A stretch of 64,000 bases of DNA from Flavobacteriales bacterium (GTDB taxonomy: Bacteria; Bacteroidota; Bacteroidia; Flavobacteriales_F; PHOS-HE28), in the NCBI GenBank assembly GCA_016705545.1, contig JADIYA010000017.1, positions 1 through 64,000 on the forward strand, written 5' to 3'. Below, piece by piece: positions 52,234 through 61,065 of this stretch (positions within the stretch are counted from its first letter, which is position 1; every line of letters starts with the position of its first letter). The notes under the pieces were generated by a model. It was given only the letters and a program-made list of their open reading frames with translations. It did no database searches and was not told where the DNA came from. A program made the position numbers and the translations under genes.

Positions 52234-53019
52234 ATGACATCCATCCTACTGATCGGCACGGGCCGCATGGCCTACCACTTGGGCCACGCCATCATGAAGG
52301 CCAAGCTGCCGCTCATCGGCGTGGCGGGCCGCAACCCGGAGAAGCTCAACGACCTGGCCCGCTTCCTCGAGTGCCCTGCTCACCGTTTGGACCGCGCGCT
52401 GCCGGAGGCCGACCTCGTGATCATCGCCACCAGCGATGACAGCATCGCCGAAATCGCCGCGCGCATTCCTGCGGGCGGCACCGTGGTGGCCCATACCGCC
52501 GGGGCCGTGCCCATCGATGTACTGGTGCCCCACGAGCACCGCGCCGTGATCTGGCCCGTGCAGACCCTGAGCCATGGCGCCCCCATCGACCTGAGCGATG
52601 TGCCGCTTGCCGTGGAAGCCAGCTCGCCCGAGGCTGAGGCTGTCATCCTGAAGCTCGCGCGCGCCGTCAGCGGCAGCGTGCTGCAACTGCCCCACCGCCA
52701 GCGCGAACTTCTGCACCTCACGGCCGTGCTCGCCAGCAACTTCCCGGTCTTCCTGATGCACGAGGCACAACGCCTGCTTAAGCAGGAGAAACTGCCGCCC
52801 AACCTCCTCATGCCGCTGTGGAAGCTGACGGCGCAGAAAGTCACGACCATCGGGCCCGCCGAAGCGCTCACCGGACCAGCGCGAAGGGGCGACATCACCT
52901 CCGTGAAGCGCCACCTCGAACTGTTGGAGGGCGAAGCCGATCTTCGCCGCGCCTACGCGCAATTGAGCAGCATGGTGCTGAAGGCGCACGGCCACCCCAC
53001 GGATGGCATCGACCTATAA
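52234..53019 (+). CDS. Rossmann-fold DUF2520 protein
   Basis: The 261-residue protein begins MTSILLIGTGRMAYHLGHAI, an NAD(P)-binding GxGxxA segment as in pyrroline-carboxylate reductase-like proteins. The DUF2520 part follows, with LHLTAVLASNFPVFLMHEAQ and LTGPARRGD. The substrate is unknown. It opens a four-gene operon (DUF2520, KdsC-like, UbiA, Maf) that is a familiar order in Bacteroidota. It overlaps the next gene by 17 bases. Confidence 0.87.
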   Translation: MTSILLIGTGRMAYHLGHAIMKAKLPLIGVAGRNPEKLNDLARFLECPAHRLDRALPEADLVIIATSDDSIAEIAARIPAGGTVVAHTAGAVPIDVLVPHEHRAVIWPVQTLSHGAPIDLSDVPLAVEASSPEAEAVILKLARAVSGSVLQLPHRQRELLHLTAVLASNFPVFLMHEAQRLLKQEKLPPNLLMPLWKLTAQKVTTIGPAEALTGPARRGDITSVKRHLELLEGEADLRRAYAQLSSMVLKAHGHPTDGIDL

Positions 53020-53527
53020 GGAGCTCCTCGCCGGCATCGACACCTTCCTCTTCGATGTGGACGGCGTATTCACGGACAACCGCGTGCTCATGATGCCCGG
53101 CATCGACCCGGTCCGCACGTTCCACAGCCGCGATGCCTACGCCGTTCAGCATGCGATCAAGGAAGGATACCGCATCATTATCACCACCGGTGGCCGCAGC
53201 GACGGCATGCGCGAGAGCTTCGAGCGGTTGCGCGTCACGGCCTACCACAGCAGCGTGCTCGACAAGAGCGCCAAGCTCGATGAACTCATCGCCGAAGGCC
53301 TCGTGGATCCAGCGCGCACGGCTTACATGGGCGATGACATCCCCGACCTTCGGGTGATGCAGCGCGTGGCCCTGCCCTGCTGTCCCGCCGACGCCGCGCC
53401 CGAGGTGAAGGCCATTAGCCGGTTCATCAGCGCCAAGGCCGGTGGACAAGGTTGCGTGCGCGACCTCTTGGAACAGGCCTTGAAGGTGCAAGGCAAGTGG
53501 CTCACCGACGGCGCATACACTTGGTGA
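53003..53527 (+). CDS. KdsC-like HAD phosphatase
   Basis: The 174-residue protein is a cap-less HAD phosphatase with DVDGVFTDN (nucleophile D18, general acid D20), ITTGGRSDGM and MGDDIPDL. This matches 3-deoxy-manno-octulosonate-8-phosphate phosphatase (KdsC), which makes KDO for lipid A. The start lies inside the DUF2520 gene end. Confidence 0.9.
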   Translation: MASTYKELLAGIDTFLFDVDGVFTDNRVLMMPGIDPVRTFHSRDAYAVQHAIKEGYRIIITTGGRSDGMRESFERLRVTAYHSSVLDKSAKLDELIAEGLVDPARTAYMGDDIPDLRVMQRVALPCCPADAAPEVKAISRFISAKAGGQGCVRDLLEQALKVQGKWLTDGAYTW

Positions 53528-53549
53528 TGGCGTGAAGAGGACCAACCCG

Positions 53550-54581
53550 ATGCTCGATCTGATCCGCCTTGCGCGCCCGTTGAACCTGCTGATCATGGCG
53601 CTCACCATGGCGCTGATCCGGTACGGCCTGGTGATGGGCTACCTCGAGCGTGGACTGAAACAGCTACTGCGGGAAGTGGGCGGGGGAATCACCCGTGCCC
53701 AAATCAGCGTGGAGCCGGGCTTCGGTCCGCAGTTGCCGCTGGGTCTCTTTGTGCTGCTCGTGCTCAGCGTAGTGCTCATCGGCGCGGCGGGCAACATCAT
53801 CAACGACTACTTCGACACGCGCATCGACCGCATCAACCGGCCCAGCACCGTGATCGTGGGCCGAAGCGTGAAGCGGCGGGTCGCCATGGCAGCGCATCTG
53901 GTGCTGAGCAGCGCGGGCCTTCTCTGCGGTGCGATCGTTGCCTGGCGCACCGGCCAGTGGCCCTTGCTCGTCATCCCAGCCTTCGCCATCGGCGCCTTGT
54001 GGACTTACAGCACCAGCTTCAAGCGGCAGCTCATCATCGGCAACGGCACCGTGGCCGCGCTCACTGCGCTGGTGCCGCTCACCGTCGGCCTGTACGAGAT
54101 CCCCGCGCTGCAACGATCCTTCGTGGCTCATGGCACCGTGACCCTGCCTGGCGAAGCGCGCTATGAGATGGAGGGCTCGTTCACCGAGCTCTGGTGGTGG
54201 GTACTGGGCTTCGCGGCCTTCGCATTCCTCTCCTCCCTCGTGCGCGAGCTGCAGAAGGACATGGCCGACGTGAAAGGCGACGCTGCGCATGGTTGCCGAA
54301 CGGTGCCGATTGCCTGGGGCATGCGCTGGGCGAAAGCACTCACGCTCGCGTACGTCGCCTTGCTGATCCTCGCATTGCTCGCGGTTCACATGCTGGTGCC
54401 TGCGCTGCGCGGCAATATGGCCTATTGGTACATCCAACTCGGCGTCATTGCGCCCTTGCTGCTCTCGGCGGCCTTCACCTACAATGCTGCAACGCGTGAG
54501 GAGCATAACCGCGCCGGGGCCTTGATGAAGGTGGCCATGGTGATGGGGGCCGGCTTCGCGGCGCTGATCAGGTTCTTATGA
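53550..54581 (+). CDS. UbiA-family geranylgeranylglycerol-phosphate geranylgeranyltransferase-like protein
   Basis: The 343-residue protein has nine helices with the first Asp motif NDYFDTRID and a second VRELQKDMADVKGD, typical of UbiA prenyltransferases. Bacteroidete members in this operon position are annotated as geranylgeranylglycerol-phosphate geranylgeranyltransferases; the substrates here are not proven. ATG 53550 has AGAGGA nine bases upstream; a GTG at 53532 is the alternative. Confidence 0.85.
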   Translation: MLDLIRLARPLNLLIMALTMALIRYGLVMGYLERGLKQLLREVGGGITRAQISVEPGFGPQLPLGLFVLLVLSVVLIGAAGNIINDYFDTRIDRINRPSTVIVGRSVKRRVAMAAHLVLSSAGLLCGAIVAWRTGQWPLLVIPAFAIGALWTYSTSFKRQLIIGNGTVAALTALVPLTVGLYEIPALQRSFVAHGTVTLPGEARYEMEGSFTELWWWVLGFAAFAFLSSLVRELQKDMADVKGDAAHGCRTVPIAWGMRWAKALTLAYVALLILALLAVHMLVPALRGNMAYWYIQLGVIAPLLLSAAFTYNAATREEHNRAGALMKVAMVMGAGFAALIRFL

Positions 54582-55186
54582 TGCACGCGCTTCCTCTCTT
54601 CCCCTGGCGCTTGATCCTCGCCTCCGCTTCGCCGCGCAGGCGCCAACTGCTGCAAGGCCTCGACCTGCCCGTGGAAATCACCAGCACGGATGTGGACGAG
54701 ACGCCACCCGCTGGCATGCTTGACGATCAGGTGGCCGAGCACCTCGCGAGAAAAAAAGCCGATGCCTGGGGCGGAACGCTTGCTCCGGATCAAGTGCTCA
54801 TCACCGCCGATACCACGGTGCTGCTCGATGAGGCATCTGGTCCGCATCTGCTGAACAAACCAGTGGACGATGCCGATGCGCGCCGCATGCTCGCTCTGCT
54901 CTCCGGGCGTTCGCATCGCGTGATCACCGGCGTTTGCCTGCGCACCAGCACCCGCACGCTCAGCTTCGCCGACATCGCCGTGGTGCATTTCCGCGCGCTA
55001 TCGCCAGCCGAGATCGCATACTACGTGGAACAGCACAAGCCCCTGGACAAAGCAGGCGCCTACGGTGTGCAGGATTGGATCGGCTACACCGCCGTGGAAC
55101 GGATCGAAGGCAGCTTCTACACGGTGATGGGCCTGCCCATGCATCGGGTTTACACGGCTTTGATCGACCTTCCCGCGCCCAAGTGA
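54578..55186 (+). CDS. maf: Maf-like nucleotide pyrophosphatase
   Basis: The 202-residue protein has the Maf signatures LASASPRRRQLL, VLITADTTVLLD, MLALLSGRSHRVITGV and DKAGAYGVQDWIG. It hydrolyses non-canonical or pyrimidine nucleoside triphosphates to monophosphates, a house-cleaning function. ATG at 54578 overlaps the UbiA stop (ATGA). Confidence 0.93.
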   Translation: MMHALPLFPWRLILASASPRRRQLLQGLDLPVEITSTDVDETPPAGMLDDQVAEHLARKKADAWGGTLAPDQVLITADTTVLLDEASGPHLLNKPVDDADARRMLALLSGRSHRVITGVCLRTSTRTLSFADIAVVHFRALSPAEIAYYVEQHKPLDKAGAYGVQDWIGYTAVERIEGSFYTVMGLPMHRVYTALIDLPAPK

Positions 55187-55244
55187 CCAGCGTTCATCGG
55201 TCACGTCTGAATCGTGCCGACCTTTCGGCGCAAAACGAACTGAA

Positions 55245-56147
55245 ATGAATCGCACCATCCGACTCCTCTCCGCTGCATCGCTCCTGTTCCCTGTTGCTGC
55301 CACAGCGCAGAAAGGCAATTCAACCAAAGAGGGCTACGCGCTATCGTGGGACAAGACCATCGCGGTGGTGCCGGACAGCCTGCAGAACGGCGCTTTCAAA
55401 TTGCCCGCATGGACCATCGCGGTGCATGAGGCCGATGCCAACGATGTGATGGGTTGGTGGATGGCCGACATGCAGGCCGTGAGCACCGCGGTGACCAAGG
55501 GAAAACCTGCAAAGGCGATGGGCCTGCGCGTGCCTCAGCTGCCTGATGCTGCAATGGCCGCAGCGTCATCGGTCCAGGAGAAGAAAGCCAACCTCGTGAA
55601 GCTCACAGTGGCCTTTGCAGCGAATGATTCCATGCCCACAAGTACGATGGACGGTCAGGAAGCCTACATGCGCACCTTGGCCGTGAAGTACAACCGCTCG
55701 GTGGTGCAGGCGCAGATTGCAGCATATGAGAAGCAGCTCGCCAAAGCGGGCGATAAGCTGACCGACACCAAGGGCGACGTGGCCAAGAGCCAGTCGCGGA
55801 TCACCAAGTCGAACGGTCAGCTAGAGAAGATCAAGGCGAAGCGGGCCAAGGTCGAGCGCGACAATGCGCATGTTTCCGGGGACATCGCCGGCCGCGAGAA
55901 GAAATTCGCACTGAGCAATGACCCAAAGGACCTGCAGAAGCTGACCAAAGCACGGGAGAAGCTGGCCAAAGGCGAATCGTCATTGGCGAAGCTGATGCAG
56001 CAAGAGGCCAAGGTGCAAGGTGACCTCGCGAAAGAGCAAGGCCGCTTGGAGAGCACGGCCGGCAAAGCCGAGGACCGCGGCGCCACGAAGGAGGAAGTGC
56101 AACGCGTGGTGGATGCGCTCAAGCGCAAGCACGATTCGATCCAGTAG
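55245..56147 (+). CDS. exported coiled-coil hypothetical protein
   Basis: The 300-residue protein has a signal peptide (to TATAQ), a globular N-terminal part with WTIAVHEADANDVMGWW, and from about 165 a long Lys/Glu/Ala-rich coiled coil. I recognise no family. It may be a periplasmic structural protein. An ACCTTTCG element lies about 22 bases before the ATG. Confidence 0.72.
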   Translation: MNRTIRLLSAASLLFPVAATAQKGNSTKEGYALSWDKTIAVVPDSLQNGAFKLPAWTIAVHEADANDVMGWWMADMQAVSTAVTKGKPAKAMGLRVPQLPDAAMAAASSVQEKKANLVKLTVAFAANDSMPTSTMDGQEAYMRTLAVKYNRSVVQAQIAAYEKQLAKAGDKLTDTKGDVAKSQSRITKSNGQLEKIKAKRAKVERDNAHVSGDIAGREKKFALSNDPKDLQKLTKAREKLAKGESSLAKLMQQEAKVQGDLAKEQGRLESTAGKAEDRGATKEEVQRVVDALKRKHDSIQ

Positions 56148-56152
56148 GCTGA

Positions 56153-58531
56153 TCAGCGCAGCAGCGTCACATGGCCGGTGCGCTCCTGCACCTTGCCTGC
56201 GGTATCGCGCAGGCGCAAGCGCCAGGGATAAACGCCAATGGGCACCTCGCCATTGGCCGTGCCGTCCCAAAAGGCTTGTTTCTCATTGCCGCGATGAAGC
56301 TCACCGCCCCAGCGATCGAAGACCACCAGCTCGAATTCACGCGGAAGGCCCACGGTTGTGATGGCGCCCCAGAGGTCGTTGTACCCGTCGCCGTTCGGCG
56401 TGAAGGCATTGGGGATGTATACCGCGAACTCGTCTTCCACGCACACCTCCACAGCCGCGGATGATGAGCAGCCTTCAGCATTCAGCACCAGCAAATGCAC
56501 CGGGAAACAGCCCACATCGCTGTAGGCAAAGGCCGCATCATAGACCGAACTCGTGCTGTCCGATGGATCACCAAAGCTCCATAGCACGCTATCGGCACCC
56601 ATGGACCGATTGACGAATTGGATCAACGGATCCTCGATCGTGGTCACGGGCGGAACGGCGCTGAATGCCGCAGTGGGCGATTGGATGGCGTGCACGGCCT
56701 CGGCATAGATCCATGTCCCGCTGCAGCCGCTGGCATCGGCACGGGTGAGGCGCACATCGAACACGCCGCCGCTGCTGTAGCAATGCCGGATGCTCGGCCC
56801 GCCGGTGATCACTGTGCCGTCGCCCAAATCCCACGTGAAGCTGCCCTCCTCCGCATCTGCGAAGAAGCTCGCGCAATGCGGCGTGCAGCCCAAGGTGTCG
56901 ATCACGGTGAAGGTTGGTGTGCCTGCATCGCCGACCTCGACCTGCACAAGCGCTGGAGCTGACAAGCAGCCATTCGCATCGGTGACGATCACGCTGTAAA
57001 CCGCGCTCGTGAGCGGTGAGACCTGGGGGCCATCGGGGCTCCAGGCATAGGTATAGCCCGGCATTCCCCCACTGGCGACGGCAGACAACGTGATGGCATC
57101 GCCGGTGCAGATGCTCACGGTATCATCGGCCACGATGATCAATGGTGATGGCTCCGCGACGGCTGCACTGGCAGAAGCGCTGCAACCGTTGGCATCGGTC
57201 ACGGTGCAGGTGTAAGTGCCCGCAACAAGGCCCGTGGCTGTGGCGTTGCTTCCGCCCGAGGGCGACCAAGCAAAACTGAACGGCGCGGATCCGGATACCA
57301 CATTGGCGCTCACGCTTCCATCCGCTGCGCCAGCGCAGCTAGCCGGTGCCGCAGACAAGCTCAGCACGGGTGCGGCTGCAGGCGGGTCGAGTGTGATCAT
57401 GGTTCCCGTCGGGCAAACACCGGGTCCTCCGGTCACATTCAGGATGTAGGTGCCGGCGTTGAGCCCGCTGATGCTGCTAGCGTTGATGCCAATCGGATTC
57501 CACGCATAGTTGAGCGGTCCGGGTGCATTCGTGATGATCGCCTCCAAGGCGCCGTCACCGCCTGCGCAGGTGGGTTCGGTCACGTTCACCTCCAAGCCGA
57601 GTATGGTCAACTGAAAGGGGGTGATCTGCGGCGACCTGCAATCGAAGAACGCCGTGAACGTCACCGTGTATTGTCCCGGGTTGCTGAAGAAGTGCGACGG
57701 TGTGAGCAGGTTGCTCGTGTTGTCAGCACCGGAAGCGGGGTCCCCGAAATCCCAGAGCCAGGAAGTGGAACAGGTCTGCACATCATCGATGACCAGTTCA
57801 TTGCCAAAGCACTCGGACTCGATCGCCGTGGGCTCATCGGGTTTCTCGCCGATGTACACATCGTCGATCCCGATGCCATCGTAGCTGTTACACGTGGTGC
57901 CGGCCCCGAATATGAAACGGAACTTCACGCTCGGCTCGCCAGCGAGGAAGGACAGGCAGTGCGAGGCCGTCACCCATCCTGCGCTGCCTTGCCCACCGGC
58001 GCAGCTGCCTTGGGTGGCGCCGATGCGACCGCTCCAACCCTGCTTCGGATTCGCGAGGTTCAGGTTGTTGATATTGGCGGTGTTGAACCAGTTCTGATCG
58101 AAGCAGCTCGGCGGATCATTCACCGAACCGACGTTCGCCCATGTCTGGCCCTGGTCGAGCGAGTACTGGAAACCGAGACCGTCGTAGGTGCGCTCGCATT
58201 CCCAGAAGATCTTGAACGATACATACGGATAGGGCAGTGCGCTGAAGTCGAAGCAGGGGCCTTCGAGCCAGCTCTGTTCACCGTAGTTGTAGAAAGAGCC
58301 GGTGAGGCCGCCCACCACCCAGGCATTGTTGCCCCCGCCCGCACCATTGATCGCTGGTTTGCTCGGAGCGCCCCAGGCCCAATCGCTGCTGGCACCACCG
58401 GCCGCCCACGACGGACCCGCCTCGAACCCTTGGTTGTAAGGAAAAGAGGCGATGGTGACAGGGCATTGGCCCCATGCGGCGCTCACCCCTGCCAGAAGCA
58501 GGATCAGGATCGCCGGTCGCATCTTCCGCAT
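56153..58531 (-). CDS. T9SS type B sorted adhesin-like protein with PKD/SprB repeats
   Basis: The 792-residue protein has a signal peptide, an N-terminal beta-sandwich domain (NQGFEAGPSWAAGG, LDQGQTWANVG) like MAM/jelly-roll folds, PKD modules, and SprB-type repeats rich in Gly/Asn (GTYTCTVTDANGCSASA). It ends with the gliding-motility-associated C-terminal domain (IPNAFTPNGDGYND, FDRWG, GVYPWRLRL), which is the type B sorting signal. It should be displayed on or released from the surface. The start at ATG 58529-58531 is set by the signal peptide. Confidence 0.88.
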   Translation of the reverse strand: MRKMRPAILILLLAGVSAAWGQCPVTIASFPYNQGFEAGPSWAAGGASSDWAWGAPSKPAINGAGGGNNAWVVGGLTGSFYNYGEQSWLEGPCFDFSALPYPYVSFKIFWECERTYDGLGFQYSLDQGQTWANVGSVNDPPSCFDQNWFNTANINNLNLANPKQGWSGRIGATQGSCAGGQGSAGWVTASHCLSFLAGEPSVKFRFIFGAGTTCNSYDGIGIDDVYIGEKPDEPTAIESECFGNELVIDDVQTCSTSWLWDFGDPASGADNTSNLLTPSHFFSNPGQYTVTFTAFFDCRSPQITPFQLTILGLEVNVTEPTCAGGDGALEAIITNAPGPLNYAWNPIGINASSISGLNAGTYILNVTGGPGVCPTGTMITLDPPAAAPVLSLSAAPASCAGAADGSVSANVVSGSAPFSFAWSPSGGSNATATGLVAGTYTCTVTDANGCSASASAAVAEPSPLIIVADDTVSICTGDAITLSAVASGGMPGYTYAWSPDGPQVSPLTSAVYSVIVTDANGCLSAPALVQVEVGDAGTPTFTVIDTLGCTPHCASFFADAEEGSFTWDLGDGTVITGGPSIRHCYSSGGVFDVRLTRADASGCSGTWIYAEAVHAIQSPTAAFSAVPPVTTIEDPLIQFVNRSMGADSVLWSFGDPSDSTSSVYDAAFAYSDVGCFPVHLLVLNAEGCSSSAAVEVCVEDEFAVYIPNAFTPNGDGYNDLWGAITTVGLPREFELVVFDRWGGELHRGNEKQAFWDGTANGEVPIGVYPWRLRLRDTAGKVQERTGHVTLLR

Positions 58532-58600
58532 CGCGTGCAAAGGACGGGAATCGGGGGCGGCCCGGCGCCTTCCCATTCGCCAAAACGCGTTGCGCTGCAA

Positions 58601-60957
58601 TCAGCGCAGCAACATGAGGCTTCCCTTCATGCTGTGCTTCACGCCGTCGAAGCCGGTGGCCTCGAGCACCCAGAAATAGGTGCCATCACTGCATGGCTCT
58701 CCCCCGAAGGTGCGGCCATCCCACGCTTGCTTGGCGCGCTGCAATAGAGCCACCTCTTGCCCGTAGCGGTTGAAGATGGTGACCTCGATGCGCTCGATAC
58801 CGATTGCGTCCACGCGGAACTGGTCGTTCACGCCATCGCCATTGGGCGTGAATACGTTGGGCACTTCCACCATGCTCGGCACGATGTCGCCCTCGCCCAC
58901 CACCACGATGGCGGAGGCGGTGGCCACGCAGCCCTGCGCGGATACCGTGAGCGTTACCGTATAGGAGCCATCATCCACGTAAGTATGCGTCGGCTCGAAA
59001 TCGGCGCTGGTGCCTCCATCACCGAACTGCCAGGACATCGCACCGTTGGCGGGCGAACTCGAATTCGTGAAGCTCACATCGAGGGGGGATCACCGAAGGC
59101 AGGAACCGCAGTGAACGACGCGCTCACCGCGATCACATTCACGGTGATCTGCGCGGAGGCGGTTCCGCAGCTGTTCGTTCCCGTCACGGAATAGGTCCCG
59201 GCCTGGTTCACGGTGATGGTCTCCGTGATCTCCTGTGTGCTCCATGAATAGGTATCGGCACCGCTCGCCGTGAGCACCACGCTCTGGCCGGGACAGATAT
59301 CCGTAGGCCCATCCGGCGTGATCGTCACCGTTGGTCCAGCCGCTTGGGTCACATCAATCTGCGCATTGCCCGTGCCGCACGCGTTGGTGCCTTGCACGCT
59401 ATACGTGCCCGGCGCCGAAACCGTGATGGATGCCGTGATTTCTGTCGTGTTCCACACATAGCTGTCTGCACCGCTCGCCGTGAGCACCACGCTCTGGCCG
59501 GGGCAAAGCGCAGTGGGACCATTCGGAGTGATGGTGACGGTTGGCCCTGCCGCCTGCGTCACTTCAACCTGCGCGTCGCCGGTTCCGCATGCATTGGTGC
59601 CTTGCACGCTGTACGTGCCCGGCGCCGAAACCGTGATGGCGTCGGTTACCTCGGTCGTGCTCCACACGTACGTGTCAGCGCCGCTCGCCGTGAGGATCAC
59701 ACTCTGGCCGGGACAAAGCGCAGTGGGACCATTCGGAGTGATGGTGACGGTTGGCCCTGCCGCCTGCGTCACTTCAACCTGCGCGTCACCGGTTCCGCAT
59801 GCATTGGTGCCTTCCACACTGTAGATGCCGGGCGCCGAGACCGTGATGGATGGCGTGACATCGCTCGTGCTCCATGAGTAGCTATCGGCACCATTCGCCG
59901 TGAGCGTGACGCTCTGCCCGGGGCAAAGCGCCGTTGGGCCATCTGCAACGATCGTCACCAGCGGAGCCGCACCGCCGGGCAGTGTGTAGTCGATGCAGAT
60001 GGGCAAGCCGCAGGCGCCGAACGCGCACAGCTGCACCACGACAGGTCCGAGATCGCCCGCGCCAGCAGCGTAATTCGTGGTAAGCGAGGTTGGATCATCG
60101 AAGCTGCCCGTGCCGCCCTGCCAGAGCACGCTCACCACATCGGTGCCTGAAACGCTCCCCACAAGTTGCACATTGCCTGCTCCGTTGCAGATGCTGCCCT
60201 CCACATCGATCACGCTCACCAGCGTAGGCTCGAAAGGCGCCTGGCAGCCGTAGTTCACATAGGTCACCGTGGGGGGACCGGGCCAACTGAATTGCGCGGT
60301 GGCGCCATCGTTCTCCGCACTCGCGCCGCCATAGGTGCCGAAAACGTTCACGAGCTGAGCGCGATCGTAGATGGCGGTATCCGCGCAGCCGGTGGGCAGA
60401 TAAATGAGGATCAGGGTGCGCAGGCTCTCCGCGCCCACGGGCGTTGGGCTGATGGCCGCTCCGTTGTTGTGGTTGGCGAAGTGGCCGCTGGTGTTGCCCG
60501 GCGCTTGGAACACGATGTACAGCGTATCGCTCAGGTTCGCGAATGAGTTCGCAGCAGCACACATCATCGTGCTGGTGACCATGAGCACCTGGCTACCCGG
60601 GGGAATCACCCCAGCCGGCGGCTCCAGCAACCATCCACAGCCTTGGATCGTGGCGTTCAGCGAATCGGTGAGGGCTGCGGTCGTGGCATCCTGCACGAGG
60701 CCGTTCCAGCTGTTATTGGGCCAATCGGCTTCGAGTTCACTCAACGCGATGGGCTGGGGCCCTGTGCGGAAGCGCACCATCTCGTTCTGCCCTTCGGAAG
60801 CTCCGGGGCATTGGGCCAGGTCGATGCAGGCATCCACCAGGATGCTCTCGATCTCGAGGCATTGACTGGGCACCTGCGCCAGCGCGGCAGGCGCGCCGAT
60901 GAGCGCCGAGGCAAGCGCTGGGAACAGCCAGGTCCGTAGGGTCGGGAGCATCATCAC
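58601..60957 (-). pseudogene. repeat-rich T9SS type B protein, frameshifted in a C tract
   Basis: The first frame (from ATG at 60955-60957) has a signal peptide, a lamin-tail-like domain, an Ig-like module and four 70-residue repeats, and then reads FGDPPSM-stop near 59074. The PKD and type B sorting domain continue in another frame from LDVSFTNSSSPANG to the stop at 58601. A run of six C on the minus strand (six G at 59083-59088) would need a seventh to join FGDPP to LDVSF. The whole would be 785 residues. Either an assembly error or a phase-variable tract. Confidence 0.85.
59128..59967 (-). repeat. four tandem 210-base repeats in a T9SS protein gene
   Basis: Four units of exactly 210 bases (70 residues) end at 59337, 59547, 59757 and 59967 on the plus strand. 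Each encodes an Ig-like module with GPTALCPGQSV and GTNACGTG. The middle two are almost identical in DNA, the outer two more diverged. Such repeats can change number by recombination. Confidence 0.9.
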
Positions 60958-61053
60958 GCGGCAGTTGCGAACAAAGGTCGCCCCGCTCCCTCCCCAGCCC
61001 TATGCGCCTTTGGAGCTCGATGCTAACAAGGTTATCCGCATTGCCGAGCCCGG

Positions 61054-61061
61054 TACATTCG
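61054..61061 (+). promoter_or_regulatory. -7 box (TACATTCG) before the aminotransferase
   Basis: TACATTCG ends four bases before the ATG at 61066. On the other strand GACCTTTG (60972-60979) lies 14 bases before the divergent T9SS gene. Confidence 0.45.
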
Positions 61062-61065
61062 GTGC

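Noticed and set aside
59128..59967. possible CRISPR or intergenic repeat array
   Set aside because: The repeats are 210 bases, coding, in frame and encode Ig-like modules; there are no spacers.
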